DNA from: Winogradskyella ouciana | Lineage (GTDB): Bacteria; Bacteroidota; Bacteroidia; Flavobacteriales; Flavobacteriaceae | Reading direction: 5' to 3' | NCBI RefSeq assembly: GCF_009709615.1 | Contig: NZ_WJYA01000005.1 | Location: 62,001 to 126,000, forward strand | DNA length: 64,000 nt | In this document: one piece after another, positions 18,117 through 26,394 of the stretch | How the letters are laid out: each line of letters opens with the position of its first letter | Position numbering within the stretch: position 1 is the stretch's first letter | Notes under the pieces: generated by a model | The model's database searches: none | What the model was told of the DNA's origin: nothing | Seen by the model: only the letters and a program-made list of their open reading frames with translations | Made by a program: the position numbers and the translations under genes

Positions 18117-18731
18117 ATGTCTGCAATCCGAGTTCTTATTGTTGAAGATGATCCGATAATTGCTGAGGACATAAGGGATATGCTTACCAGCGTAAATTAT
18201 GAAGCTATTGGTGTCGCCTATTCTAAAGAAGATGCGATAACCGCTATTGACACAGATAAACCCGATCTTGTTTTATTGGATATAAATTTAGAAGGTCATT
18301 ACGAGGGTTTTGAAGTTGCAGAGCACATCAACAAAACCCGTAAATTACCCTTTCTTTATATTACTTCATATTCAGGTAAAGAAATCATTGAGCGTGCCAA
18401 GCCAACCATGCCAATGGGTTATATAGTAAAGCCTTTTAATGAAAAAGAGCTTTACTCTACTATTGAGGTGGCACTTTATAATTTTTCGAAATTTGTGCTT
18501 CCTGTAACTTTGACAAAAGATGCCATCAATGCCAAAGTACCGACACCATTAACTGAAAAAGAATTTGAGATTCTAAAAGGTTTGTTTGAAGGCAAAACCA
18601 ACCAACAGTTAGCCGATAGCCAATTTGTTAGCATCAACACCATCAAAACACATATTAAGAACATCTTTGAAAAGATGGATACACACACACGCTCAGAAAC
18701 CGTGGCTAAAGTGCATTCTTTGTTGAATTAA
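18117..18731 (+). CDS. Response regulator, REC plus LuxR-type HTH
   Basis: A 204-residue cytosolic regulator. The receiver domain (1-120) has the acidic pair E10/D11/D12, phospho-acceptor D55 in LVLLDINLEG, the Thr/Ser switch in LYITSYSG and Lys in GYIVKPF. The C-terminal LuxR-type helix-turn-helix (140-204) includes LTEKEFEILKGLFEGKTNQQ and VSINTIKTHIKNIFEKM. The KPF receiver is closer to OmpR/LytT types than to NarL receivers. Its stop is 2 nt from the convergent end of the TPR histidine kinase, so the two probably form a pair. Target genes are unknown. Confidence 0.9.
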   Translation: MSAIRVLIVEDDPIIAEDIRDMLTSVNYEAIGVAYSKEDAITAIDTDKPDLVLLDINLEGHYEGFEVAEHINKTRKLPFLYITSYSGKEIIERAKPTMPMGYIVKPFNEKELYSTIEVALYNFSKFVLPVTLTKDAINAKVPTPLTEKEFEILKGLFEGKTNQQLADSQFVSINTIKTHIKNIFEKMDTHTRSETVAKVHSLLN

Positions 18732-18733
18732 AT

Positions 18734-20659
18734 TTATTTTGGCATTACAATAGACACCTCAGTTCCGTTATGATTCGTCATATTGATTGTGGCTTTTAAT
18801 TTTTGTGACAGCGATCTTACTAAACGCTGACCAAAAGAAGTTTCCTTACCACTTTTCTCAACCAAATCATCCATCCCTACACCATTGTCCTTAATCTTTA
18901 GGGTATAATCGGTCCTGTTTTCTTCCATTTCCACATCAATACTTGGTTTGCTCGTCCAATCTTTTGGGAAAGCGTGCTTCAATGAATTGGTGACCAGCTC
19001 ATTAACGATAAGACCAATCGGAATGACGGATTCTACATCCATCTTAAGATTATGGGCTTCAATATTTAGTGAAATATCTTCTTCGGATTTGTTGTATGAA
19101 GTGAGAATACTGTTCACGAGACCTTCAAAATATTCCTGAATATCAACTTTCGTCAAATCTTCTCCAACATAAAGGTTTTTGTGTAACAATGCCATAGATT
19201 GTACTCTGTTTCTTCCTTTTTGAAGCACTTCATAAACATCTTTGTCATTCACATATTTAGATTGTAGATTAAGTAAGCTCGAAATCATCTGTAAGTTATT
19301 CTTAACACGATGGTGGGTTTCGTGCAGTAACAACTCTCTATCCTCAAGCGCCTTGGTAATGGTTTGATTTTTCTTTTTTATTTTTTTATTCAACTTTAAT
19401 AAGGCTATTGCCGCAATGCCCAATAATACCAAGCCAATTAAAGACATAATTACAATGGCTCTTGATCTGGAAAGTTTGGTTTCAGAAAGTTCTTTTTCCT
19501 TATTTAAAATGGCAATTTCAGCATCTTTTTTCTGCTGGTTGTATCGCGCATCCTTTTCAGCAATTATCTCAATAGATTCCTTAGTATAAATAGAGTCGTT
19601 CATTGCTGTGTACTCCTTAAAGTTGCTAAGGGCACTTTTATAGTCTCCTTTCTTTTCATAGGCTTCCGCAAGCAGATCGTAAGCTCTTTGTTCTTGGTTG
19701 AGCGACTCATGTTCCTCAAATGAGAAGACATCTTCTAAATGCGAAATGGCCTCGTTATAGCGGTTAAGCTTTATGAGTATTTCACCCATATGGATTTTAG
19801 ATTCACATAGGTTATAGGTACTACTTAAGTTCTCTCGAATGCGCAACGCCTTGAGGTGTTCATCATAGGCTTCATCCAATCTGCCTTGTTCTTGTCTCAA
19901 CAGTCCTAAAAAATCATGATGAAAGCCCATTTCGCGAAGCGTTGGAAAAACTACGTTATATTCTTTTTGCTTCATTAAATGGTATTCTGCCTTTTCGTAG
20001 TCACCCAAATCTGTATAGACCATACCAAGATTGGCATTAACACTTGCCAAACCCGTGCTATCATTAAGCTTTTCAAATTGAGTAAGCGCTTTAAGGTATT
20101 GTTCCTTCCCTTTTTCTAGCTGACCTACATTGAGATAAAAGCTCGCCAATGATTTATTGATACGCGCTTGTTGCTTGGCACTTCCTATTTTATCGTAGAT
20201 TTTAGCTGCTTCTAAAAGTTTGTTTTGAGATTCTACATTGTTACCTAAAAACATACTTATGGTACCAATAAAATGAGCACTTTTTGCAATGTCGATAGAA
20301 TCATTTTGTTCTTTGGAATAGTTGTAGATGCCATCATAATACTCTAAAGCCGTTTTGTAATCTCCTTGCCACCTATGGCTTGCGGCAAAAATGTAGTTGG
20401 TACGTCTTACTTCAAAACTGTCATTAGCATCAATAATTTCGTTTTTTAAGGTGTTTGCCATTCGTTCCGCTAAATCAGGATCGCGCTGCACCAAATATTC
20501 ACCTAAAAGAAAATGAGCTTCTTTTTTATCCGCGTTTTGCTTTGCTGTTTTAATTACAGTTTGCAAACTATCCTGATAGGCATCAGGTGCTGCATCTTGT
20601 GCATAACTAAAATGGGAAATGGCAACACAAAGTATAAGGTATCTTAAATAGAGCTTCAT
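18734..20659 (-). CDS. TPR sensor histidine kinase (HisKA_2 type)
   Basis: This 641-residue protein has a signal peptide ending FSYAQ, periplasmic TPR repeats (about 85-350), a short coiled coil (365-398) and one membrane helix (401-421). A HisKA_2 dimerisation box follows (HETHHRVKNNLQMISSLLNLQS, phospho-His about 449/450), then a HATPase domain with VNELVTNSLKHAFP and IKDNGVGMDD. Such kinases sense through the periplasmic TPR array and phosphorylate a soluble regulator. The convergent LuxR-type regulator 2 nt away is the obvious partner. The signal is unknown. Confidence 0.9.
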   Translation of the reverse strand: MKLYLRYLILCVAISHFSYAQDAAPDAYQDSLQTVIKTAKQNADKKEAHFLLGEYLVQRDPDLAERMANTLKNEIIDANDSFEVRRTNYIFAASHRWQGDYKTALEYYDGIYNYSKEQNDSIDIAKSAHFIGTISMFLGNNVESQNKLLEAAKIYDKIGSAKQQARINKSLASFYLNVGQLEKGKEQYLKALTQFEKLNDSTGLASVNANLGMVYTDLGDYEKAEYHLMKQKEYNVVFPTLREMGFHHDFLGLLRQEQGRLDEAYDEHLKALRIRENLSSTYNLCESKIHMGEILIKLNRYNEAISHLEDVFSFEEHESLNQEQRAYDLLAEAYEKKGDYKSALSNFKEYTAMNDSIYTKESIEIIAEKDARYNQQKKDAEIAILNKEKELSETKLSRSRAIVIMSLIGLVLLGIAAIALLKLNKKIKKKNQTITKALEDRELLLHETHHRVKNNLQMISSLLNLQSKYVNDKDVYEVLQKGRNRVQSMALLHKNLYVGEDLTKVDIQEYFEGLVNSILTSYNKSEEDISLNIEAHNLKMDVESVIPIGLIVNELVTNSLKHAFPKDWTSKPSIDVEMEENRTDYTLKIKDNGVGMDDLVEKSGKETSFGQRLVRSLSQKLKATINMTNHNGTEVSIVMPK

Positions 20660-20678
20660 GGACTATTAGCTTAGATTA

Positions 20679-20706
20679 CAAATGTAAGAAACCAAAATTT
20701 TACAAA
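20679..20706 (-). promoter_or_regulatory. Candidate promoter of the TPR histidine kinase gene
   Basis: On the minus strand there is TTTG (20706-20703), 16 nt, then TACATTTG (20686-20679), 19 nt before the ATG. The -7 box is consensus; the spacer is shorter than usual. Confidence 0.45.
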
Positions 20707-20783
20707 AATCACCCATAAGTATGAAAAAATAATGTGCTAATTGTCAGAATTTTACACCATGCTATTATTCAATTCTCTACATT

Positions 20784-23700
20784 ATGAATACAACTAACCC
20801 AAACGAGAACAAAAATATATTAAGTAAACATCCCATTAAAAATTTTGTGTTGGGCATTATTGTCATCCTCATTTTTTTAATTGGGCATAATCTATTTGCA
20901 CAAGTTGGTGTGGGCACAACCAATCCGCAAGCTGCTTTAGACATTGAAGCGAGCAACTCTGCGACTCCCACAAGTAGTGATGGTATTTTAATTCCTCGCG
21001 TGAGCTCCATGCCTCCTGCACCTGGTGCAGCTAGAGATGGTATGCTTGTGTTCTATACAGGATCTGGTTTATCGGGTAAAGGATTTTATTATTGGGACCA
21101 ATCCATCTCTAGCTGGGTATTTTTATCTGGTGCAAAAAAGATTAATGAATTAACAGATGGAAAGTCAGATGACGATGGTTCTCAAAATGGATCTTCGATA
21201 TTTTTAGGTTTTAATGCTGGTCTTAATGATAACAGTAGTGACAACAAGAATATAGGTATTGGTTATTTAGCTAGCAATAGCAACGTAACCGGAGAAGAAA
21301 ATACAGCCATAGGTTACAGAGCTTATGAGTCTAATACTGCCAGCCAAAACACGGCTATAGGTTATTTTGCTCTAAGAGGTGTTAACAATTCAAATTCATC
21401 CTATAATACTGCGATAGGACATACCGCTATGGGAGGTTTTTTTGATAACTCACAAGCAGCTGAAGGAAATGTTGCCATAGGAGCAAGTGCATTAGAAAGA
21501 AATGCACGAGGTGACAACAATGTTGCTATTGGTAGAAATGCAATGCTTAATTCTCAAGTTGGCAATAGATCAGTAGCTATAGGATACAATGCACTTTCCT
21601 CATACAACACTTTTGCTTCTATTGTGGCAATTGGAAACAATACCCTCGCTAATTTTACAGGCAATTCTCCTGTCACCGCAGTAGGTAATCAAGCCTTAGA
21701 AAATGCGTCAGATTGTTTACGATGTACAGCTGTAGGTCAAGAAACCTTAAAGGAAAACACAACAGGTATTGACAATTTGGCCATAGGATTCCAAACTTTG
21801 GAGTCAAACACCACAGGAAGCAGAAATATAGGGATCGGAAACGGATCACTTCAAAGCAATTCTTCTGGGAATAACAACATTGCTATAGGAAATTTTGTAG
21901 CATATAATGATTTGGGAAGCAATAAATTGTTTATAGATAATTACATAAATTATTCTGATTACCTTTCTAATATTGGAAATTCTCTCATTTATGGTGAGTT
22001 TGACAATGACATTATTCGTGTTAATGGTGAGTTACAAGTTAATAACCCTTCAACTACGGGCTATTCCTTCCCTTCAAATGATGGGTCAGCCAATCAAGTC
22101 TTAGCAACTAATGGTAGTGGCAATATAGGTTTTGTAGATCCCTCAACGCTAATTGCAGATGAAATCGACTGGTACGAAGCATCGACCACAACAAAACCCA
22201 ATAATATTAATGATGATATTTATACGCTTGGTAATGTGGCTATAGGTAAAAATACTGCAAACTATCCATTAGATATTCAAAGTACGACAAACTCTATTTT
22301 ATACGGTTTCAACATTGATAAAGTAGATAATTCAGCAAACGAAACAAGCGCCATTTTTGTTCAAAAAACAGGTAATGGCACAGGTAGAAGTCATGGGATT
22401 TTTACAGATATAGAAGGAACTGGAAGTGGTCAAAAATATGGGATTTTTAATAGAGTTACATCTACTGCCACTGGTAGTCAATATGGAACAAGAAACTTTA
22501 TTAGCGGTGATTCTCCCTCATTTCAGTTTGGTACATTCAATAATTTGGATAATTCTGGTACTAGTAATCACTATGGGGTTTATAATGGTATGCGTGGTGC
22601 TTCAGCTGCAAATTTGTACGGTGTCTATAATGAATTTGAACGTGCCTATTCTACTCCTGGAGATATAGTAGGAGTACGTAACCGATTCACCAACGGAACA
22701 CCTGGTGGTAATGGCATGAATGGTGTTTGGACTGACTTTACTACTGCAGCAAATGGCGCTTATTATGGTGTGCGTAATGAGTATTCTGGTACTGCAACAG
22801 GCACAGGGAACAAATATGGAACTTACAACCTTATAAGTTCCTCTGCTGGCGGCACACATTATGGTACTTATAATAGTGTTTCAACTGCAAATGGTTGGGC
22901 AGGTTATTTTTTAGGTCGAATTTATGTGGGAACAAACTCCACTAATGGTTATAACTTACCTACAACTGACGGCTCTAATGGACAAGTGATGACAACGAAT
23001 GGAGCTGGTGTTATCTCTTGGTCTAACAATACTGATGTTACTTCGGCAAGTAACGCCTTAACTGAAGTTGGAAATGATATTAGATGGGGAGGCTCACTTA
23101 CTGGAGATACTACAATTACATATGGAAACTTTGACACACGTTTTAACTTAAACGGAACAGGGGATTTTATTATACAAGATGCAGGTACTGGTAAATTTAC
23201 TGTGTTAGATAACGGGGATTCTGTAATGGGAGGTAATCAGTACTGGAGAGATGAAAATACAGGCGGTACTGTTTTAGCACAAATGTTAGATGATGGCAAC
23301 GATGCAAGGTTTATTTTAAGAGAAAATGGGTCAATTTCTGTAGACCTAGATACCAACACCCAATTTGTTTTTAATGAACAAGGCTTAGATCGTGATTTTA
23401 GAATAGAGTCAGATACTTGGTTAAATATCTTCAGAGTAGATGCAGGAAATAATCGTGTTGGCATTGGAACTGGTACTCCAGATTATCGGTTTTCTGTAAA
23501 CGGTGTAGCAAATTTAATGGAAGATCAAGGTACTGGAGCTGCTCTAAGAGTTCAAGGTGACGAAGCACTTTGGTATGATGGTACTCGTTTTAGTTGGGGT
23601 TTTGGTGGCACGAGTAATACTTTTGCCGATGATATTGGAATTGGAATGACAGCAGTACCATCCTACAGATTAGATGTAAGAGATAATCTCAGTGCAGATT

Positions 23701-24278
23701 ATGTTGCGCAAATATACAACACCAATACTGGTGCTGATGCCGATGGTTTAAGAATTCAAATTAATAGAACCAACCCTTCTACTGCCAATACATATATTGG
23801 TTTTTTAAATAATGGAGGTGCTTTTAGGGGTCGTATTAATGGCAATGGTGCTGGTGGTATCAACTACAATACAACATCAGACAGACGCCTAAAAACCAAT
23901 ATTACAGATGTAAGTAATGCGCTTGATATTATTGGCGATATGAAACCAAGACTTTATGAATTTAAAGAAAATTTAGGCAACCAAGAATATGGCTTTATTG
24001 CACAAGAGCTTCAAACAATTTATCCCCAGGCTGTAACTGGCACACCAGATTCTGATGTTACTAAAGATCCTATGATGGTAGACTACAGCAGACTAACACC
24101 AATTTTGACAGCTGGTATTAAGGAACTTAATGAGAAAGTAATTTCTTTAGAAAAAGAGAATGCGGAACTTAAAGAAAAACTTAGTAAAATGAAACAACTT
24201 GAGGCCAGACTTACGGCTATAGAAAAATATATCGATCATGCTAATACTACTACTGTATCTGCTTCAGCAGATGAATAA
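20784..24278 (+). CDS. Surface fibre protein: YadA-like head repeats and C-terminal S74 chaperone
   Basis: A 1164-residue protein. After a long n-region, a hydrophobic helix (22-38) ends LFAQ, then VGVGTTNPQAALDI, a common start of mature flavobacterial secreted proteins. Residues about 130-380 carry many degenerate AIG-x-x-A/L repeats (NTAIGYFAL, NVAIGASAL, NVAIGRNAM), as in YadA-type trimeric heads. Residues about 540-720 repeat a YG-x-Y/F-N motif. The end holds a Peptidase_S74 domain (about 1030-1090) with the Ser/Lys dyad in TSDRRLKTNI (S1032, K1037), then a coiled coil (about 1110-1150). S74 domains trimerise fibres and usually self-cleave. Surface adhesin or fibre is inferred; export route unclear. 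Confidence 0.85.
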   Translation: MNTTNPNENKNILSKHPIKNFVLGIIVILIFLIGHNLFAQVGVGTTNPQAALDIEASNSATPTSSDGILIPRVSSMPPAPGAARDGMLVFYTGSGLSGKGFYYWDQSISSWVFLSGAKKINELTDGKSDDDGSQNGSSIFLGFNAGLNDNSSDNKNIGIGYLASNSNVTGEENTAIGYRAYESNTASQNTAIGYFALRGVNNSNSSYNTAIGHTAMGGFFDNSQAAEGNVAIGASALERNARGDNNVAIGRNAMLNSQVGNRSVAIGYNALSSYNTFASIVAIGNNTLANFTGNSPVTAVGNQALENASDCLRCTAVGQETLKENTTGIDNLAIGFQTLESNTTGSRNIGIGNGSLQSNSSGNNNIAIGNFVAYNDLGSNKLFIDNYINYSDYLSNIGNSLIYGEFDNDIIRVNGELQVNNPSTTGYSFPSNDGSANQVLATNGSGNIGFVDPSTLIADEIDWYEASTTTKPNNINDDIYTLGNVAIGKNTANYPLDIQSTTNSILYGFNIDKVDNSANETSAIFVQKTGNGTGRSHGIFTDIEGTGSGQKYGIFNRVTSTATGSQYGTRNFISGDSPSFQFGTFNNLDNSGTSNHYGVYNGMRGASAANLYGVYNEFERAYSTPGDIVGVRNRFTNGTPGGNGMNGVWTDFTTAANGAYYGVRNEYSGTATGTGNKYGTYNLISSSAGGTHYGTYNSVSTANGWAGYFLGRIYVGTNSTNGYNLPTTDGSNGQVMTTNGAGVISWSNNTDVTSASNALTEVGNDIRWGGSLTGDTTITYGNFDTRFNLNGTGDFIIQDAGTGKFTVLDNGDSVMGGNQYWRDENTGGTVLAQMLDDGNDARFILRENGSISVDLDTNTQFVFNEQGLDRDFRIESDTWLNIFRVDAGNNRVGIGTGTPDYRFSVNGVANLMEDQGTGAALRVQGDEALWYDGTRFSWGFGGTSNTFADDIGIGMTAVPSYRLDVRDNLSADYVAQIYNTNTGADADGLRIQINRTNPSTANTYIGFLNNGGAFRGRINGNGAGGINYNTTSDRRLKTNITDVSNALDIIGDMKPRLYEFKENLGNQEYGFIAQELQTIYPQAVTGTPDSDVTKDPMMVDYSRLTPILTAGIKELNEKVISLEKENAELKEKLSKMKQLEARLTAIEKYIDHANTTTVSASADE

Positions 24279-24358
24279 ACGATTAATAATTAAATCTTAA
24301 TTGATATTTCAATTATGTTTTTGAAGCCCGACCATGTTAATTTTTTGTCGGATAAAGG

Positions 24359-24387
24359 AAAAAGCCGCTGTAGGGAGCGGCTTTTTC
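24359..24387. terminator. Bidirectional terminator between fibre and aldehyde dehydrogenase genes
   Basis: Stem AAAGCCGCT (24361-24369) pairs with AGCGGCTTT, loop GTAGGG, with A-run before and T-run after. It serves both convergent genes. Confidence 0.85.
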
Positions 24388-24392
24388 ATGCT

Positions 24393-25805
24393 TTAAAACC
24401 ACTTAACCGTCAATCTTGCCAATTTCTCTTTAAAATTGGTATATGGAGGAAAAAGTAAAGTAACTGGTCCAGACGCATAACGTTTTAACACAGCACGTTC
24501 ATTAGAAAAAGCTTTAAAACTATAAAACCCGTGAGCTTTACCTATTCCACTACTGTTACTACCTCCAAACGGTAAATGATGATTAGAAAATTGAATTCCA
24601 TTAGCATTAATGCATGTTGTTCCTGCTCTGGTATTATCAATAATATAGTTTGTAAAAGATTTTGACTTAGAGTATACGTATAGCGCTAGTGGTTTATCCT
24701 TATCTTTTAGATACACTACAACCTCTTCTTTCTCTTTATAGGTTTTGATAGGCAAGATTGGACCAAAAATTTCTTCGTTCATTAAAAGAGACTCTTGTTT
24801 TAAATTTGATATTACTGTAGGACCAATAAATAGGTCTTCTTCATTAATCTCTCCTTCTACTATAAATTCAGCTCTGTGTGTTTTAGCATCTTCTAGATAA
24901 GACTTAAGCCTATTGAAATTTTTACTACTAATGATTCTACCATAACTATTAGATTTTGAAGTATCTGAACCATAAAATTCGTTTAGATATTGCTTATAAT
25001 GGGTTATAAAGGAATTTAAAATCTTCTCTTGTACAAATACATAGTCTGGTGCTATACAAGTTTGTCCACAGTTAAAGTGTTTTAACCAAGCTACCGTTTT
25101 TGCTGCTAATTTTATATCAACATTATTATCTATTATCACAGGTGATTTTCCTCCAAGTTCTAGAGTTACAGAAGTTAAATGCTTTGCGACAGCTTTCATT
25201 ACTATTTTTCCAACAGGTATTGAACCTGTAAAAAAGATATGATTAAAGGGAAGTTTTAATAAATTTTGAGCTGTCTCAACATCTCCTTGTACTAATGCAA
25301 CCTCATCTTCATTAAATAAGTCCTTTACTATAGTTGCCATTAGCTCAGAACAATGCGATGAAATTTCAGAAGGCTTTATAATTACAGTATTTCCAGCAGC
25401 AATTGCCGCGACAAGAGGTGATAAGGTTAGATTTATAGGGTAATTCCAAGGAGACATAATTAGGCAAACACCCTTGGGTTCGTACTTAACCCAAGACTTT
25501 GTACCAAATAGTACAATATCTGTTTTCACCTTTTGTTTCTTTAACCAACGATGCATATTAGACTTAGCATGTTTAATTTCTTTTATGATAAGATAGACAG
25601 CTACTAAGTCTGATTCTACAACAGGTCGTTTTAAATCTTTATATAAAGCCTTTTTGATTTGTTCTCTATAGGTTACCTCAATAGCGTGTTGTAAAGCATT
25701 GAGTTTCCTTTTTCTCTCTTTAATAGTGCTTTGTGCTATTTTGTATTGATTGTTCTTTTGCGCTGAGAACAATTTAAAATATGGATTGTCTTTGTAATCT
25801 TTCAT
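24393..25805 (-). CDS. Aldehyde dehydrogenase family protein (class 3-like)
   Basis: A 470-residue NAD(P)-dependent aldehyde dehydrogenase. Visible are the cofactor-binding SPWNYPINL and IIKPSEIS segments, FTGSIPVGK, the general-base glutamate in VTLELGGKSP and the nucleophile in FNCGQTCIAPDYV. The motif LPFGGSNSSGIGKAHG is near the C-terminus. Length and the hydrophobic C-terminal tail (GPVTLLFPPYTNFKEKL) resemble class 3 fatty aldehyde dehydrogenases such as coniferyl or long-chain aldehyde enzymes. The substrate cannot be read from sequence. The gene stands alone between two terminators. Confidence 0.9.
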   Translation of the reverse strand: MKDYKDNPYFKLFSAQKNNQYKIAQSTIKERKRKLNALQHAIEVTYREQIKKALYKDLKRPVVESDLVAVYLIIKEIKHAKSNMHRWLKKQKVKTDIVLFGTKSWVKYEPKGVCLIMSPWNYPINLTLSPLVAAIAAGNTVIIKPSEISSHCSELMATIVKDLFNEDEVALVQGDVETAQNLLKLPFNHIFFTGSIPVGKIVMKAVAKHLTSVTLELGGKSPVIIDNNVDIKLAAKTVAWLKHFNCGQTCIAPDYVFVQEKILNSFITHYKQYLNEFYGSDTSKSNSYGRIISSKNFNRLKSYLEDAKTHRAEFIVEGEINEEDLFIGPTVISNLKQESLLMNEEIFGPILPIKTYKEKEEVVVYLKDKDKPLALYVYSKSKSFTNYIIDNTRAGTTCINANGIQFSNHHLPFGGSNSSGIGKAHGFYSFKAFSNERAVLKRYASGPVTLLFPPYTNFKEKLARLTVKWF

Positions 25806-25839
25806 TTTCGTTGTTTACCGTCAAAGTGATTTGCAATTG

Positions 25840-26006
25840 TGCATTTCATCGATATATCGTGTATGGCACTGTATTTCATCTAAAACATAAGGTTTTTCAT
25901 CTTGAAAATCAACAGTTTTAAAGGGATACAAGCTCACTTTGTGCATTTCGTCGATGTTTTTGACTAACAAATGTCAGTTATCTAATTATCGCCTTGTTTC
26001 GTCCAA
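25840..26006 (+). promoter_or_regulatory. Four repeated sites TGCATTTCRTCGAT upstream of the small secreted protein
   Basis: Copies begin at 25840 (TGCATTTCATCGAT), 25870 (TGTATTTCATCTAA), 25942 (TGCATTTCGTCGAT) and 25993 (CTTGTTTCGTCCAA). All are in the same orientation, with start-to-start steps of 30, 72 and 51 nt, close to whole helical turns. They fill most of the 269 bp gap before the gene at 26075. This looks like a cooperative activator array; the regulator is unknown. Confidence 0.55.
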
Positions 26007-26074
26007 AAATTTCGTGCACAATAAATATCTAACGTTTCTTTGAACCGAAGTTAAAACAAAACAATTTAACACTC

Positions 26075-26335
26075 ATGAAAAAAAGTTTAGTCATATTATT
26101 ATTCTTAACATTATCTCTAGCAGGATATGCTCAGCAAGATGTTGTTAGCAATATGGATACTGAACTTGTTGAGACTGTTAAAGCTGAAAAGCCTGAAGCT
26201 AAGAAAGCTACACTTTCTGCTAAGATTAAGGCTAAAGTGATTAGAATTAATCATAAAAAAAGTAACGAGATCATAAGTATTAAAGCTTACAGAAAAAGTC
26301 TTCAAATTAAAGTTAAGACTGTTAAGCTTTGCTAA
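26075..26335 (+). CDS. Small secreted basic protein, function unknown
   Basis: An 86-residue protein with a clean Sec signal (MKKSLVILLFLTLSLAGYAQ, cleavage near residue 20) and a mature part of about 66 residues. The mature part starts acidic (MDTELVETV) and becomes strongly lysine-rich (AKIKAKVIRINHKK), ending in KTVKLC with a single terminal cysteine. No domain is recognised. It has an elaborate upstream region with four repeated sites and its own terminator, so it is likely an independently and strongly regulated monocistron. A periplasmic or extracellular location is expected. Confidence 0.75.
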   Translation: MKKSLVILLFLTLSLAGYAQQDVVSNMDTELVETVKAEKPEAKKATLSAKIKAKVIRINHKKSNEIISIKAYRKSLQIKVKTVKLC

Positions 26336-26356
26336 TTAATATGCTATTAACTAACG

Positions 26357-26387
26357 AAAAAGCCGAAACAAAAGTTTCGGCTTTTTT
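26357..26387. terminator. Bidirectional terminator between the small secreted gene and cphA
   Basis: A 13 bp perfect stem, AAAAAGCCGAAAC with GTTTCGGCTTTTT, loop AAAA. Both flanks have the required A or T run for the two convergent genes. Confidence 0.9.
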
Positions 26388-26394
26388 AATTGTA

